From Thermohalobaculum sp951813525 (GTDB lineage: Bacteria > Pseudomonadota > Alphaproteobacteria > Rhodobacterales > Rhodobacteraceae), in assembly GCA_951813525.2 (NCBI GenBank), contig CATOTJ020000002.1:682001-746000 (forward strand): DNA of 64,000 bases, given 5' to 3'. Shown piece by piece: positions 39,606 to 48,572 of the stretch (within the stretch, counting starts at the first letter, position 1; the number at the start of each line of letters is the position of its first letter). The position numbers were made by a program, and so were the translations under genes. Under the pieces are notes generated by a model. That model worked only from the letters and a program-made list of their open reading frames with translations, made no database searches and had not been told where the DNA came from.

Positions 39606-41450
39606 TTATCCCTGCGGGACGACCCGCAGGCTCAACTCGCGAAGCTGTTCGTTCAGGGGCTCGGATGGCGCGCCCATCATCAGATCCTCGGCCCGTTGGT
39701 TCATCGGGAACATGATGACCTCGCGGATATTGTCTTCATCCGCCAGCAGCATCACGATCCGGTCGATCCCCGCCGCACAGCCGCCATGGGGCGGCGCGCC
39801 ATAGGTGAACGCGTTGACCATGCCGCCAAAGCGTTTGCGGACCTCATCCTGGCCATAGCCTGCGATCTCGAAGGCCTTGAACATGATCTCGGGCCGGTGG
39901 TTCCGGATCGCGCCGCTGACCAGTTCATAACCATTGCAGGCCAGATCGTACTGAAAGCCCTTTACGTCCAGCGGATCGCCTTCCAACGCCGCCATCTCGC
40001 CTTGGGGCATCGAGAACGGGTTGTGTTCGAAATCGATCTTGCCGGTCTCCTCATCCCGCTCATAGATCGGGAAATCGACAATCCAGGCAAAGGCGAAACG
40101 GTCCTTGTCGATCTGGCCCAGCTGGTTGCCAATCTCGACCCGGGCTTTCGCCGCAACCCGTTCAAAACTCTCAGGTTTCCCGCCCAGAAAGAAGGCTGCG
40201 TCGCCGATGCCCAGGCCCAGTTGTTGGCGGATCGCTTCCGTGCGCTCCGGCCCGATGTTCTTAGCCAGGGGGCCTGCGCCTTCGGTCACGATGTCTGTGC
40301 TACCGCTTGTTATTATCGCACCGCTATCTGCACGTTCGCTGGTTTCCGAGACCGTTTTACTTTCGCGCCACATGATATAGCCCATGCCCGGCAGGCCTTC
40401 CTTCTGGGCAAAGCTGTTCATCCGGTCACAGAACTTGCGGCTGCCGCCAGTGGGCGCAGGGATCGCTCGGATTTCGTTGCCGTCCTTTTCCAGGATCGAA
40501 GCAAAGATCTTGAAGCCCGACCCTGCAAAATGCTCGCTCACCACCTGCATCTCCATCGGGATGCGCAGGTCCGGCTTGTCGGTGCCGTATTTCAGCATGG
40601 CTTCCCGGTACGGGATCTGCGGCCAATCGGCGGCAGCATCCACCTTGCGCCCGCCGCTGAACTCTTCGAACACTCCTGCAATCACTGGTGCGACCGTGTC
40701 AAAAACGTCCTGCTGGGTGACAAAACTCATTTCCACGTCCAACTGGTAAAAGTCGGTGGGCGACCGGTCGGCCCGTGGATCTTCGTCGCGGAAACAGGGC
40801 GCGATCTGAAAGTACTTGTCAAAACCCGACACCATGATCAGCTGTTTGAATTGCTGCGGTGCCTGGGGCAGGGCATAGAACTTGCCGGGATGCAGGCGCG
40901 ACGGCACCAGAAAATCACGCGCACCCTCGGGCGACGAGGCCGTTATGATCGGCGTCTGGTACTCGCGAAAATCTATATCCCACATACGCTTACGGATGCT
41001 TGCGACCACATCCGACCGCAGCGTGATGTTGCGTTGCAGCTTCCCGCGGCGCAGATCCAGGAACCGGTATTTCAGGCGTGTTTCCTCGGGGTATTCCAGT
41101 TCGCCGAAAACCATCAACGGCAGCTCTTCGGATGGGCCCAGCACCTCCAAGTCGCGCACGAAAACCTCGATCTCGCCGGTCGGGATCTTCGGGTTCACCA
41201 GTTCCGGGTCACGGGCCTTCACCTCGCCATCGATGCGGATGCACCACTCGGAACGGACTTTTTCAACCTCGGCAAACACCGGGCTGTCCGGATCGGCCAG
41301 CACCTGCGTCACGCCGTAATGATCGCGCAAATCGATGAACAAAACGCCGCCATGGTCGCGGACCCGATGGACCCAGCCTGACAAACGGACAGTCTGGCCG
41401 ACTTCCGCGGCGGTCAATCCCGCACAGCTGTGCGAACGATAGGCGTGCAT
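39606..41450 (-). CDS. aspS: aspartyl-tRNA synthetase
   Basis: A 614-residue class IIb synthetase of the bacterial type. It has the anticodon-binding OB domain (VRLSGWVHRVRDHGGVLFID), motif 2 (FQIAPCFRDEDPRADRSPTD), the GAD insertion domain (about 290-420) and motif 3 (GGCAAGIDRIVMLLADEDNI). The ATG at 41450 follows GGAGACATCAG; the open frame runs further upstream without meaning. Odd feature: in the GAD region, between GMGYIMWRES and GAGPLAKNIG, there are about 25 extra residues rich in Ser and Thr (VSETSERADSGAIITSGSTD) where relatives have a short turn. Confidence 0.96.
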   Translation of the reverse strand: MHAYRSHSCAGLTAAEVGQTVRLSGWVHRVRDHGGVLFIDLRDHYGVTQVLADPDSPVFAEVEKVRSEWCIRIDGEVKARDPELVNPKIPTGEIEVFVRDLEVLGPSEELPLMVFGELEYPEETRLKYRFLDLRRGKLQRNITLRSDVVASIRKRMWDIDFREYQTPIITASSPEGARDFLVPSRLHPGKFYALPQAPQQFKQLIMVSGFDKYFQIAPCFRDEDPRADRSPTDFYQLDVEMSFVTQQDVFDTVAPVIAGVFEEFSGGRKVDAAADWPQIPYREAMLKYGTDKPDLRIPMEMQVVSEHFAGSGFKIFASILEKDGNEIRAIPAPTGGSRKFCDRMNSFAQKEGLPGMGYIMWRESKTVSETSERADSGAIITSGSTDIVTEGAGPLAKNIGPERTEAIRQQLGLGIGDAAFFLGGKPESFERVAAKARVEIGNQLGQIDKDRFAFAWIVDFPIYERDEETGKIDFEHNPFSMPQGEMAALEGDPLDVKGFQYDLACNGYELVSGAIRNHRPEIMFKAFEIAGYGQDEVRKRFGGMVNAFTYGAPPHGGCAAGIDRIVMLLADEDNIREVIMFPMNQRAEDLMMGAPSEPLNEQLRELSLRVVPQG

Positions 41451-41654
41451 CTGATGTCTCCGTGACCGAAAAGGGGGCGTCCGACGCCCCCCCTGAATTC
41501 CGGCCCCGGATAGACCTGTCACAGCCTTCGATGTCAAGTCCGGGTCGTCGACCAGGGCGCATGCTGTCGCTCCCGTTTTGCGAGAATTGAATGGACACCC
41601 GACCCGTTCTGCGTGAGAATTCGTCAAACTACCCGGGATGTCTGAGGGGGCACC

Positions 41655-41993
41655 ATGAAAAATATTCTTTGTTTCTGTGCGGTTACGGCGCTGATTTCGT
41701 GCGCGCCGCAGGTTGTCACGAAGGTTCCGCAAGCAATCGGCGGCAGCAAGGCCGATGGCACGATCCGTCTGGCCTATGATCTTTCGGCGAATGAAAGCGC
41801 CACGGTCGACTGGACCGCGGCCGAGGGCAATGCGTTGCGACGTTGCAAGGCCTGGGGCTATAACCGCGTCGATGCCTTCGCAGGCGAAAGACGGCAATGC
41901 ACAGAACGCGGGGCCGGACTGCTGATCAATGGCGCATTGCCGGGGTCCTGCGCCCGCGAGACGGTGACCAAGGATTATCAGTGCCTCGACTGA
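41655..41993 (+). CDS. YecR-like small lipoprotein
   Basis: A 112-residue protein with a lipobox (VTALISCAP, Cys16). The mature part starts VVTKVPQAIGGSKADGTIRL and has cysteines in RRCKAWGYNRVDAF, QCTERG, GSCARE and YQCLD, a pattern shared with the YecR family, whose E. coli member is controlled with flagellar genes. No flagellar gene is near here. AT-rich DNA upstream (41580-41640) probably holds its promoter. Confidence 0.75.
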   Translation: MKNILCFCAVTALISCAPQVVTKVPQAIGGSKADGTIRLAYDLSANESATVDWTAAEGNALRRCKAWGYNRVDAFAGERRQCTERGAGLLINGALPGSCARETVTKDYQCLD

Positions 41994-42031
41994 ACGGTCG
42001 GTCTCTGAAATAACTTTGGGAAGGGCCGGGG

Positions 42032-42712
42032 TTATCCGGCCCCGACAGCGCCGGAATAAAAGAACCGTCCCAGCCCAGCCGTGAACACCAACTGCCCGGC
42101 CAGCGAGTGTAACACCCAAGCCAGCACGGTCGAACGGGCCCGCAAATAGGCCCAACCCATGACCAGACCGCCAACCGCCGTCATGCCGATGGTCAGCCAG
42201 TTGTCGTAGAACAGATGTCCCAGGCCGAAGACGATCCCGTTTACGACCAGCATCAGACCGACCGACGGAAACAGCCCCTGATACCGCTCGAAAAACAGCG
42301 TCCGGTAGATGATCTCCTGTGGCCACGCTGACAGAATTGGATACGCCAGCATGATCATCAGCCACAGCTCGGGCCGGCGCAGCGCAATGTTCAGATAAAG
42401 ATCTGAATCTATCGCAAAAACAAACGCCGTGCACGCGACCGCGCTGACGATCCAGAACGCTAGAATGATCCTCCATTCGGAAAGAACCGGTCCGCGGAAC
42501 AGATCACGCAGCCGCCAGCCTGGCGTTCGAACCAAAAGGAACAGCGCTAATCCAGCCAGGCCCAGCACGATTGTGAACAGCGCCTTATTGCGTTGAATTT
42601 CCTCGAAAAACAGCGCCATCAGGATCGGCACGCCGATGAACAGCGATACGAACTCGCCCCACAATTGTGGGCGCGATGCGGCGAGCGCAGGAAGAATGGA
42701 CGACTTGGACAT
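42032..42712 (-). CDS. CPBP-family intramembrane protease
   Basis: A 226-residue membrane protein of the CAAX-protease/bacteriocin-processing family. The catalytic motifs are AWPQEIIYRTLFFERY (motif 1, with Gln in place of the first of the usual two Glu), VFGLGHLFYDNW (motif 2) and VLAWVLHSLAGQ (motif 3). About six to seven membrane segments are seen. The Gln for Glu change in motif 1 is seen in some members; activity cannot be judged. The gene is single on the minus strand. Confidence 0.85.
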   Translation of the reverse strand: MSKSSILPALAASRPQLWGEFVSLFIGVPILMALFFEEIQRNKALFTIVLGLAGLALFLLVRTPGWRLRDLFRGPVLSEWRIILAFWIVSAVACTAFVFAIDSDLYLNIALRRPELWLMIMLAYPILSAWPQEIIYRTLFFERYQGLFPSVGLMLVVNGIVFGLGHLFYDNWLTIGMTAVGGLVMGWAYLRARSTVLAWVLHSLAGQLVFTAGLGRFFYSGAVGAG

Positions 42713-42743
42713 AGCGGTCAGATGGGGATGTTGACGAAGATGT

Positions 42744-42774
42744 CAAAGAAAACGCGGCCCCCGAAAGGGCCGCG
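42744..42774 (-). terminator. rho-independent terminator after the OmpA lipoprotein gene
   Basis: CGCGGCCC (42753-42760) pairs with GGGCCGCG (42767-42774). Read on the minus strand, the hairpin is followed by TTTTCTTT, a good T run. Confidence 0.8.
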
Positions 42775-42811
42775 CCGAAGAATGTGAACCGATACCGGTC
42801 AGACCTGCAAA

Positions 42812-43450
42812 TCAACCGTCGCTGGCAGGGGTGATCCGCAGCTCGACCCGGCGGTTGGCCGCACGGCCTTCACGCGTGTCGTTGGTTGCGACCGGCTGGG
42901 TTTCACCCTGGCCATAGGCAACCATGCGCGCCTGGTTCACGCCGCGCGCAGCGAGGTAGCTGCGCACCGCAGCGGCCCGGCGTTCGGACAGCGACTGGTT
43001 ATAGTCGGCAGCACCTTGCGAATCGGTGTGGCCGATCACGTCGATATAGCTCTGCGGATACTTCTTCAGCGTCTCGGCGACGTCGTTCAGCGGGCCGTAG
43101 AACTGTGGCTTGATGTCGGCCTTGTCGACATCAAACGTGATACCGGACGGCATCGTGACCAAAAGCGAGTTGCCGTCACGCTCTACTTCAGCGCCGGTTC
43201 CTGCCAGATTGGCGTTCAGCTCGCGCTCTTGCTGGTCCAGATACTGACCAACCGCGGCACCGGCCAACAGGCCAATCCCTGCACCGATCAGAGCATTGCG
43301 GCGGTCATCACCACCAACCAATGTCCCGGCAGCAGCGCCAACCAGCGCGCCGACGCCCGCGCCAATGGCGGTGTTCGGGTTATCTTTGACTGCCTGACAG
43401 CCCACAAGGGCCACACAGCAGACGCTGGCAATTAGAGTCTTCTTGATCAT
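42812..43450 (-). CDS. OmpA-family lipoprotein with glycine-zipper (YiaD-like)
   Basis: A 212-residue outer-membrane lipoprotein. The lipobox is in ASVCCVALVGCQ. Next comes a glycine-zipper region (AIGAGVGALVGAAAGTLVGG, repeated once), then an OmpA-type peptidoglycan-binding domain from about residue 100 (IDVIGHTDSQGAADYNQSLS and ARMVAYGQGETQPVATNDT, with the C-terminal NRRVELRI). It anchors the outer membrane to the cell wall. The start ATG 43450 has GGAGGATTACG before it, and a strong terminator follows. Confidence 0.92.
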   Translation of the reverse strand: MIKKTLIASVCCVALVGCQAVKDNPNTAIGAGVGALVGAAAGTLVGGDDRRNALIGAGIGLLAGAAVGQYLDQQERELNANLAGTGAEVERDGNSLLVTMPSGITFDVDKADIKPQFYGPLNDVAETLKKYPQSYIDVIGHTDSQGAADYNQSLSERRAAAVRSYLAARGVNQARMVAYGQGETQPVATNDTREGRAANRRVELRITPASDG

Positions 43451-43589
43451 CGTAATCCTCCGTTCGATGAGCTTGGCCCCAGGCCCCGGATACCTCATTC
43501 TGGCACAGTGGTAATCAATGCGCCACTGGTGCGATTGGCAATTCATCCGGTTCCTTTGTTTGAAATAGGCTTCGGGTCCGCAACACCCC

Positions 43590-44216
43590 CTATTTGACGA
43601 TCTGTTTCAGGATCGGCACCCACTGATCCTTGATGGAACGCAGGCTCGCCAAATTTCTGTCGAAGATTCCCAGACCGTCAGTTGCGTATTCGCCGTAAAC
43701 CGCCCGTTCTGCCAGTCGCGCCAACGGTTTCTGGCCCAATTCTTTCAAAAACGATTCGAGCGCCGCCGCCGCCTTCGATCGTGCGCGATACCGATTTGCG
43801 ATCAGATGCACGCCGACCTTTCCTTTGCGAATCCGCTTCAGTTCTTCGATGTCACCCAGGAAACCCTCGGTCGAGGCTTCGTCGAAAATCGATGGCTGCA
43901 CGGGCACCAACACCGCCTTCGCTTCTGCGATCAATGTTTCGGCCTTGGCGCCTTTCATTGCGCCAGGCGCATCGATGATCAGCCAGTCCAGCTTTTTAGG
44001 ATGATCGCCGATGGCCGATGATTTGGACCAGTCCAGCCCACGGATTTGGGGCACAAGCCCCGGCCGCCGCCGCAGCCAGGCCGAGGCTGATTGTTGACGG
44101 TCCGCATCGGCCAATGCGACCCGGTCACCGCGATTCGCCAGCGCCGCCGCCAGGTTGACCGCGATCAGGGTTTTACCGACCCCGCCTTTGCGATTTGCAA
44201 TCAATACCGTGCGCAT
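43590..44216 (-). CDS. ParA-family ATPase
   Basis: A 208-residue deviant Walker ATPase. RKGGVGKTLIAVNLAAALA is the P-loop with the signature lysine, and DWLIIDAPGAMKG is the Walker B/switch II block. It is short and has no ParB beside it, so it resembles the orphan ParA/MinD-like proteins that place cargo such as chemoreceptors or storage granules, or that serve secondary replicons. ATG 44216 is used because the family begins MRTVLIANRKGG; the frame upstream is not similar. Confidence 0.88.
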   Translation of the reverse strand: MRTVLIANRKGGVGKTLIAVNLAAALANRGDRVALADADRQQSASAWLRRRPGLVPQIRGLDWSKSSAIGDHPKKLDWLIIDAPGAMKGAKAETLIAEAKAVLVPVQPSIFDEASTEGFLGDIEELKRIRKGKVGVHLIANRYRARSKAAAALESFLKELGQKPLARLAERAVYGEYATDGLGIFDRNLASLRSIKDQWVPILKQIVK

Positions 44217-44349
44217 CTGCCCGCCATTTTCATATTCTTGCCTTCGCTTTGTCGTTGATGCGCACCATATCCCATGCGCGGCATCGTTGAACCCCAAATC
44301 CCGTCGATTTCCGCAGGACAACCGGACCACGAACGGTTAAGACACCGCT

Positions 44350-45537
44350 ATGAAAATGATCAAGGACAGCGCGACGCTTGCAAGCGTTTGTGCAGATTTT
44401 TCCACCTCCGCTTATGTCACGGTCGATACCGAGTTTCTGCGCGAGCGCACATACTGGTCGCAGCTGTGCCTGGTCCAGATGGCGCGCCCGGGCGATACCG
44501 AAGACGATGCCGTTCTGATCGACCCGCTGGTCGAAGGAATGGACCTGGCCCCGCTTTATGCGCTGATGGCCGACAAGAACGTGGTCAAGGTGTTTCACGC
44601 GGCGCGGCAGGATGTCGAGATCTTCTGGCACCAGGGCCAGGTCATACCAGAGCCGCTTTTCGACACTCAGATCGCGGCCATGGTCTGCGGTTATGGCGAG
44701 CAGGTTGGGTACGAAACCCTGGTGCGCAAGGTTGCAGGCGCTCAGATCGACAAGTCGTCACGGTTTACCGACTGGTCCCGCCGCCCGCTGAATCAAAAGC
44801 AAAAGGATTATGCGCTCGCGGATGTGACGCATCTGCGCCAGATCTACGAGACGCTGGCAGCAAAGATCGAAGAGACGAACCGCTCTCACTGGGTCGCCGA
44901 GGAACTGGCGATCTTGACCAATCCAGGCACTTACTCCACCGATCCGGACGAGGCATGGCGCAGGGTTAAGGCCCGCTCGACCTCGCCGAAATTCCTGGCA
45001 ATCGTTCAGGCGCTGGCCCGTTGGCGCGAGGTTCAGGCACAATCGCGCGATGTCCCGCGCGGCCGTGTCCTCAAGGACGATGCCCTGCTCGAGATCGCAA
45101 CGGCGCAGCCAAAGACACCCGAGGATCTGGGTCGGCTGCGGCTGATGCAGCGCGAACAGCGCAAGCCCGAGACGATAGAGGAACTGTTGAGCGCGGTTAC
45201 TGACGGCAAAGCCGTGCCGCCGAGTGAGCGTCCGACAGTCGAGTTACCGCCCCGGCGCCGCGAAGGCTCGGTGGCAATCGCCGAGATGTTGAAGGTCTTC
45301 CTGAAGGCCCGGGCCGAGGAGGTCGGCGTTGCAGCCCGTCTGATTGCCCCGGCGGCTGAAATCGAGGCACTGGCCGGTGAAGACCGTCAGGACTTCGCAG
45401 TGCTCAATGGCTGGCGGCGCGAAGTCTTTGGCGAGGATGCCTTGCGCATCAAATCAGGCCGTGTCGGTCTGGTCGCCCGGCCCGGCGGGGTTCGCCTGGT
45501 CGAGGTCAATCTTCCCGAAGATCAAGCGGCGGAATAG
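44350..45537 (+). CDS. rnd: ribonuclease D
   Basis: A 395-residue 3'-5' exoribonuclease that matures the 3' ends of tRNAs and other small RNAs. The DEDD catalytic residues are seen in YVTVDTEFLRE, FHAARQDVEIFW and the third block ALADVTHLRQIY. Two HRDC domains follow: one near 210-290 (RWREVQAQSRDVPRGRVLKD) and a degenerate one at the C-terminus. It is divergent from the ParA gene with a 133-base promoter region. Confidence 0.93.
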   Translation: MKMIKDSATLASVCADFSTSAYVTVDTEFLRERTYWSQLCLVQMARPGDTEDDAVLIDPLVEGMDLAPLYALMADKNVVKVFHAARQDVEIFWHQGQVIPEPLFDTQIAAMVCGYGEQVGYETLVRKVAGAQIDKSSRFTDWSRRPLNQKQKDYALADVTHLRQIYETLAAKIEETNRSHWVAEELAILTNPGTYSTDPDEAWRRVKARSTSPKFLAIVQALARWREVQAQSRDVPRGRVLKDDALLEIATAQPKTPEDLGRLRLMQREQRKPETIEELLSAVTDGKAVPPSERPTVELPPRRREGSVAIAEMLKVFLKARAEEVGVAARLIAPAAEIEALAGEDRQDFAVLNGWRREVFGEDALRIKSGRVGLVARPGGVRLVEVNLPEDQAAE

Positions 45538-45595
45538 CAAACCGGGCAGGCCGGGCCGCGTTGTCGCGGCCGTTCGACTAGCTGCTGATGACCAA

Positions 45596-46075
45596 TCAGA
45601 AGTCGATCTGAATCTGGCCTTGAATCGACCAGACCCGAAGTCCCCTGATCCCGCGCAAAGCGCTTAGATCGATTGGCAGGTCGGCGCGTATCGACCGGGT
45701 TCGCGTATTTCCTGGCGGCAGATTGAAACCGGGGGCTGGTTCCGTCGCGACGAAATCAAAGTCGAGATACCCGTCAACCGCCGGTTTTCCGCCGCGGCGC
45801 ACCCGAAGGGCAGGCAGAGAGTAGCCCAGTCCCGGCGCCGTGCCGAATGCAGTCAGCAGGATGCCGTTTGATGTTCGTCCGATTTCGACCGAGCGGACAG
45901 CCTGCACCGGCACCTTGTTTTGGCGGCGCGCCAGGGCTTCCTCGCGCGCAAGGCGTTCGGCCGAGCTTTCTTCTCCCCAAAGAGTTCCGACATCGCCGAC
46001 CGTTCCCTCGTCGCCGCACGCGGCCAATACCGCCACCACTGGCAGCACTGCCAATGTGCTCCACGCCTTCAGCAT
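45596..46075 (-). CDS. lipoprotein of unknown function
   Basis: A 159-residue protein with a lipobox (VVAVLAACGDEG). The mature part has a charged helix (AERLAREEALARRQNK) and then beta-rich sequence with GILLTAFGTAPGLGYSLPAL and a C-terminal GLRVWSIQGQIQIDF. It matches no family that I can name. It is convergent with rnd. Confidence 0.72.
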   Translation of the reverse strand: MLKAWSTLAVLPVVAVLAACGDEGTVGDVGTLWGEESSAERLAREEALARRQNKVPVQAVRSVEIGRTSNGILLTAFGTAPGLGYSLPALRVRRGGKPAVDGYLDFDFVATEPAPGFNLPPGNTRTRSIRADLPIDLSALRGIRGLRVWSIQGQIQIDF

Positions 46076-46302
46076 TTATGTCTCCCGGCCCACATGGTCC
46101 CCGGGCGTGACCTTACCCGCACTAATGGCGAAAGGAAAACCCCGATGGCAGACCCGAATGTCGCGCCCGCGATCGAATTTGTGCCATCGTGCGTCGGTGC
46201 TTTGCGACCGGGTTGTCGTGCGCACAATAAGCATTCGTGCAGGGTGGACTGTTAAGACCTTGAGGCTTATGTGCATCGCAACAATGAAAGCGCCCACACC
46301 CG

Positions 46303-46734
46303 ATGTCTGAATTGCCCGATTTTGATGAAATCGTCGAAAACTTCGAGTTGTTCGACGATTGGCAGGATCGCTATCGCTATGTAATCGACCTGGGCAAAGA
46401 CCTGCCCGGTATCGACGAAGCACGGCGCACCGATGCGGCCAGGGTGGAGGGATGCGCGAGCCAGGTTTGGCTTGTCCCTGATTTAAAGGCTCCAGACGGT
46501 GTCGAGCGCCTGTATTTCGACGGTGACAGCGACGCAATGATCGTGCGCGGCCTGATCGCCGTTTTGATTGCGCTGATTTCGGGACGCACTGTCGAAGAAA
46601 TTCGGGGGCTGGACATTCGGGCCGAATTGGCGCGCCTGCAACTGGATCAGGCGTTGTCGGCGCAACGCTCGAACGGGCTGCGTGCGATGGTCGGGCGAAT
46701 CGAAGCGTTGGCAAGTGGTACAACACCTCAATAG
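46303..46734 (+). CDS. sufE: SufE-type cysteine desulfurase activator
   Basis: A 143-residue SufE, which accepts sulfur from the desulfurase SufS for Fe-S cluster assembly. The opening DEIVENFELFDDWQDRYRYV and the active-site loop VEGCASQVWL with the acceptor Cys are typical, as is LIAVLIALISGRTVEEI. It lies away from other suf genes. Its stop is 19 bases before the bmt start, so the two may be co-transcribed. Confidence 0.94.
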   Translation: MSELPDFDEIVENFELFDDWQDRYRYVIDLGKDLPGIDEARRTDAARVEGCASQVWLVPDLKAPDGVERLYFDGDSDAMIVRGLIAVLIALISGRTVEEIRGLDIRAELARLQLDQALSAQRSNGLRAMVGRIEALASGTTPQ

Positions 46735-46753
46735 GGAACAAGCGGAACAGGCT

Positions 46754-47776
46754 ATGTCGAACTTACTTCAGGAAATGTTGGCGCAACGCGATTGGCTGTT
46801 GCTTGACGGTGCGACCGGGACAAACCTTTTCGCAATGGGCCTGATGTCGGGTGAACCGCCCGAGCTTTGGAATGTCGACAGCCCGGACAAGGTTCGCGCA
46901 CTTTACAACGGATTTATCGGGGCGGGCAGCGACCTGATCCTGACCAACTCGTTCGGTGGCAGTTCCTACCGTCTGAAATTGCACGAAGCGCATGATCGTG
47001 TACACGAGTTGAACCGCGCCGCCGCGGTTTTGGCCCGCGAATGCGTGGATGCGGTCGATCGCCCAGTTGTGGTTGCCGGTTCGGTCGGGCCGACGGGCGA
47101 GATCATGGCCCCGGCCGGCTCGCTTGGTCATGCGGACGCCGTCGCTGCTTTTCGCCAGCAAATCGGCGGTCTGATGGATGGCGGCGCCGATGTGATCTGG
47201 GCCGAAACGATTTCGTCTGAAGAAGAGTTCCGGGCCGTCGCCGAAGCCGCCGATCTCGAAGGCGCTCCGTTCTGCGGAACGCTTAGTTTCGATACTGCGG
47301 GCCGCACGATGATGGGAGTCACGTCGACCCAATTTGCCGGAATTGCGCAAAATGTGCGAACCCCGCCGATTGGCTTCGGCGCGAACTGCGGTACCGGTGC
47401 TTCGGATCTTGTCAGAACCGTCCTGGGTCTGACCGAAGCTGCGCCCGATGCGCTGGTTATTGCCAAGGCCAATGCCGGCATTCCGAAATACGTTGACGGC
47501 AAGATCGAATACGACGGCACCCCCGACTTGATGGCGCGCTATGCCTGTCTGGTGCGCGATTCGGGTGCTCGATTGATCGGTGGCTGTTGCGGCACCAAGC
47601 CCGAGCATCTGGTCGCGATGCGCGCGGCCTTAGAGAACACCCAAAAGGGTAATCGCCCTTCGCTCGAGAAAATCGAGGCCGATCTGGGTGCGTTCACATC
47701 TGCCAGCGACGGAACCGGCGAAAATGCAGCACCCGCTGGGCGCACGCGTGGACGGCGGGCCAGGCGCCGGGGCTGA
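46754..47776 (+). CDS. bmt: homocysteine S-methyltransferase domain protein of a split methionine synthase
   Basis: A 340-residue TIM-barrel homocysteine methyltransferase. LLLDGATGTNLFAMGLMSGE opens it, NSFGGSSYRLKLH follows, and the zinc cysteines are in FGANCGTGASDL and LIGGCCGTKPEHL. It corresponds to the first domain of MetH. Rhodobacterales lack a one-piece MetH and use separate homocysteine-binding, corrinoid and pterin-binding proteins; the corrinoid partner is 800 bases downstream. It has also been annotated as betaine-homocysteine methyltransferase. The tail is basic (TRGRRARRRG). Confidence 0.88.
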   Translation: MSNLLQEMLAQRDWLLLDGATGTNLFAMGLMSGEPPELWNVDSPDKVRALYNGFIGAGSDLILTNSFGGSSYRLKLHEAHDRVHELNRAAAVLARECVDAVDRPVVVAGSVGPTGEIMAPAGSLGHADAVAAFRQQIGGLMDGGADVIWAETISSEEEFRAVAEAADLEGAPFCGTLSFDTAGRTMMGVTSTQFAGIAQNVRTPPIGFGANCGTGASDLVRTVLGLTEAAPDALVIAKANAGIPKYVDGKIEYDGTPDLMARYACLVRDSGARLIGGCCGTKPEHLVAMRAALENTQKGNRPSLEKIEADLGAFTSASDGTGENAAPAGRTRGRRARRRG

Positions 47777-47831
47777 GCGCGCGGCGCACTTGCCGTGGTT
47801 CGACCGCAATCGGCCAAAGTAATTGAATTGA

Positions 47832-48401
47832 TTAGGTTTTGACCTTTTCAGCCCCGTTGCGCAGCAGCAGCCAGGCCGACAATGCGCCCGCGATTGCGCC
47901 GAAAAGATGCGCCTCCCACGACACATTGGCTTGTTGCGGGAACACACCCCAGATCAGTCCACCATAAAAGACGACAGCAATGACGGCCCCGGCGATCGCG
48001 CGGATGCTGCGTTCAAGAACACCTGCTGTTACGAGGTAGGCAAACCAGCCAAAAACCAATCCGCTGGCGCCAACGACAACGCCGCCGCGCGCAAAGACCC
48101 AAACGGCCAGTCCGGACACCAGAACAATCAAAACCGTCGCGGGCAGGAACCGGCGCGGAGCAACCAGTAAACCAACCGATCCCAAAACTGCCAGCGGAAC
48201 CGAATTCGAGATCAAATGGCCGAACCCGCCATGCAGGGCCGGCATCAGTGGCACCCCGATCAGACCGACCGCATCGCGCGGGCGCAGACCGAAGGTTTGA
48301 TTAAGCGCATGCCCCGTCAACCAGTTGATCAATTCGATCAGCCAGAGCATGAAAAGCAGTACCAGAACCGGCCGCAGACGATTGACGATCCCTTGTGTCA
48401 T
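47832..48401 (-). CDS. rhomboid-family intramembrane serine protease
   Basis: A 189-residue six-helix membrane protein. The catalytic serine is in VVVGASGLVFGWFAYLV (GASG) and the partner His in WEAHLFGAIAGALSAW; HGGFGHLISNSVPLAVLG is the usual HxxxxHxxxN-type block in helix 2. Rhomboids cut membrane proteins within the bilayer. The start at 48401 follows AAGGGTTTGCC. It is inserted head-on between the bmt and corrinoid-protein genes. Confidence 0.9.
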   Translation of the reverse strand: MTQGIVNRLRPVLVLLFMLWLIELINWLTGHALNQTFGLRPRDAVGLIGVPLMPALHGGFGHLISNSVPLAVLGSVGLLVAPRRFLPATVLIVLVSGLAVWVFARGGVVVGASGLVFGWFAYLVTAGVLERSIRAIAGAVIAVVFYGGLIWGVFPQQANVSWEAHLFGAIAGALSAWLLLRNGAEKVKT

Positions 48402-48572
48402 GGCAAACCCTTGGCGTGGCATTCAGATCTGGTCAACTGCCATGTCTGAACGGGTCGTGAAACGCACTATAAGTGCCGAATTTGTCGCACCTCTCACGCG
48501 CGGGCAGGGAGTAAGGGTTTTCATTAAGGTCCGGTCCGCACATTATGCGCACCGAGTTAGGGAGTTGGCGCA

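Noticed and set aside
39546..41381. 611-codon plus-strand frame opposite aspS.
   Set aside because: Antisense shadow; aspS on the minus strand has every class II motif.
48423..48572. SAM or SAH riboswitch before the corrinoid gene.
   Set aside because: No conserved riboswitch core could be found by eye; a covariance-model search would be needed.
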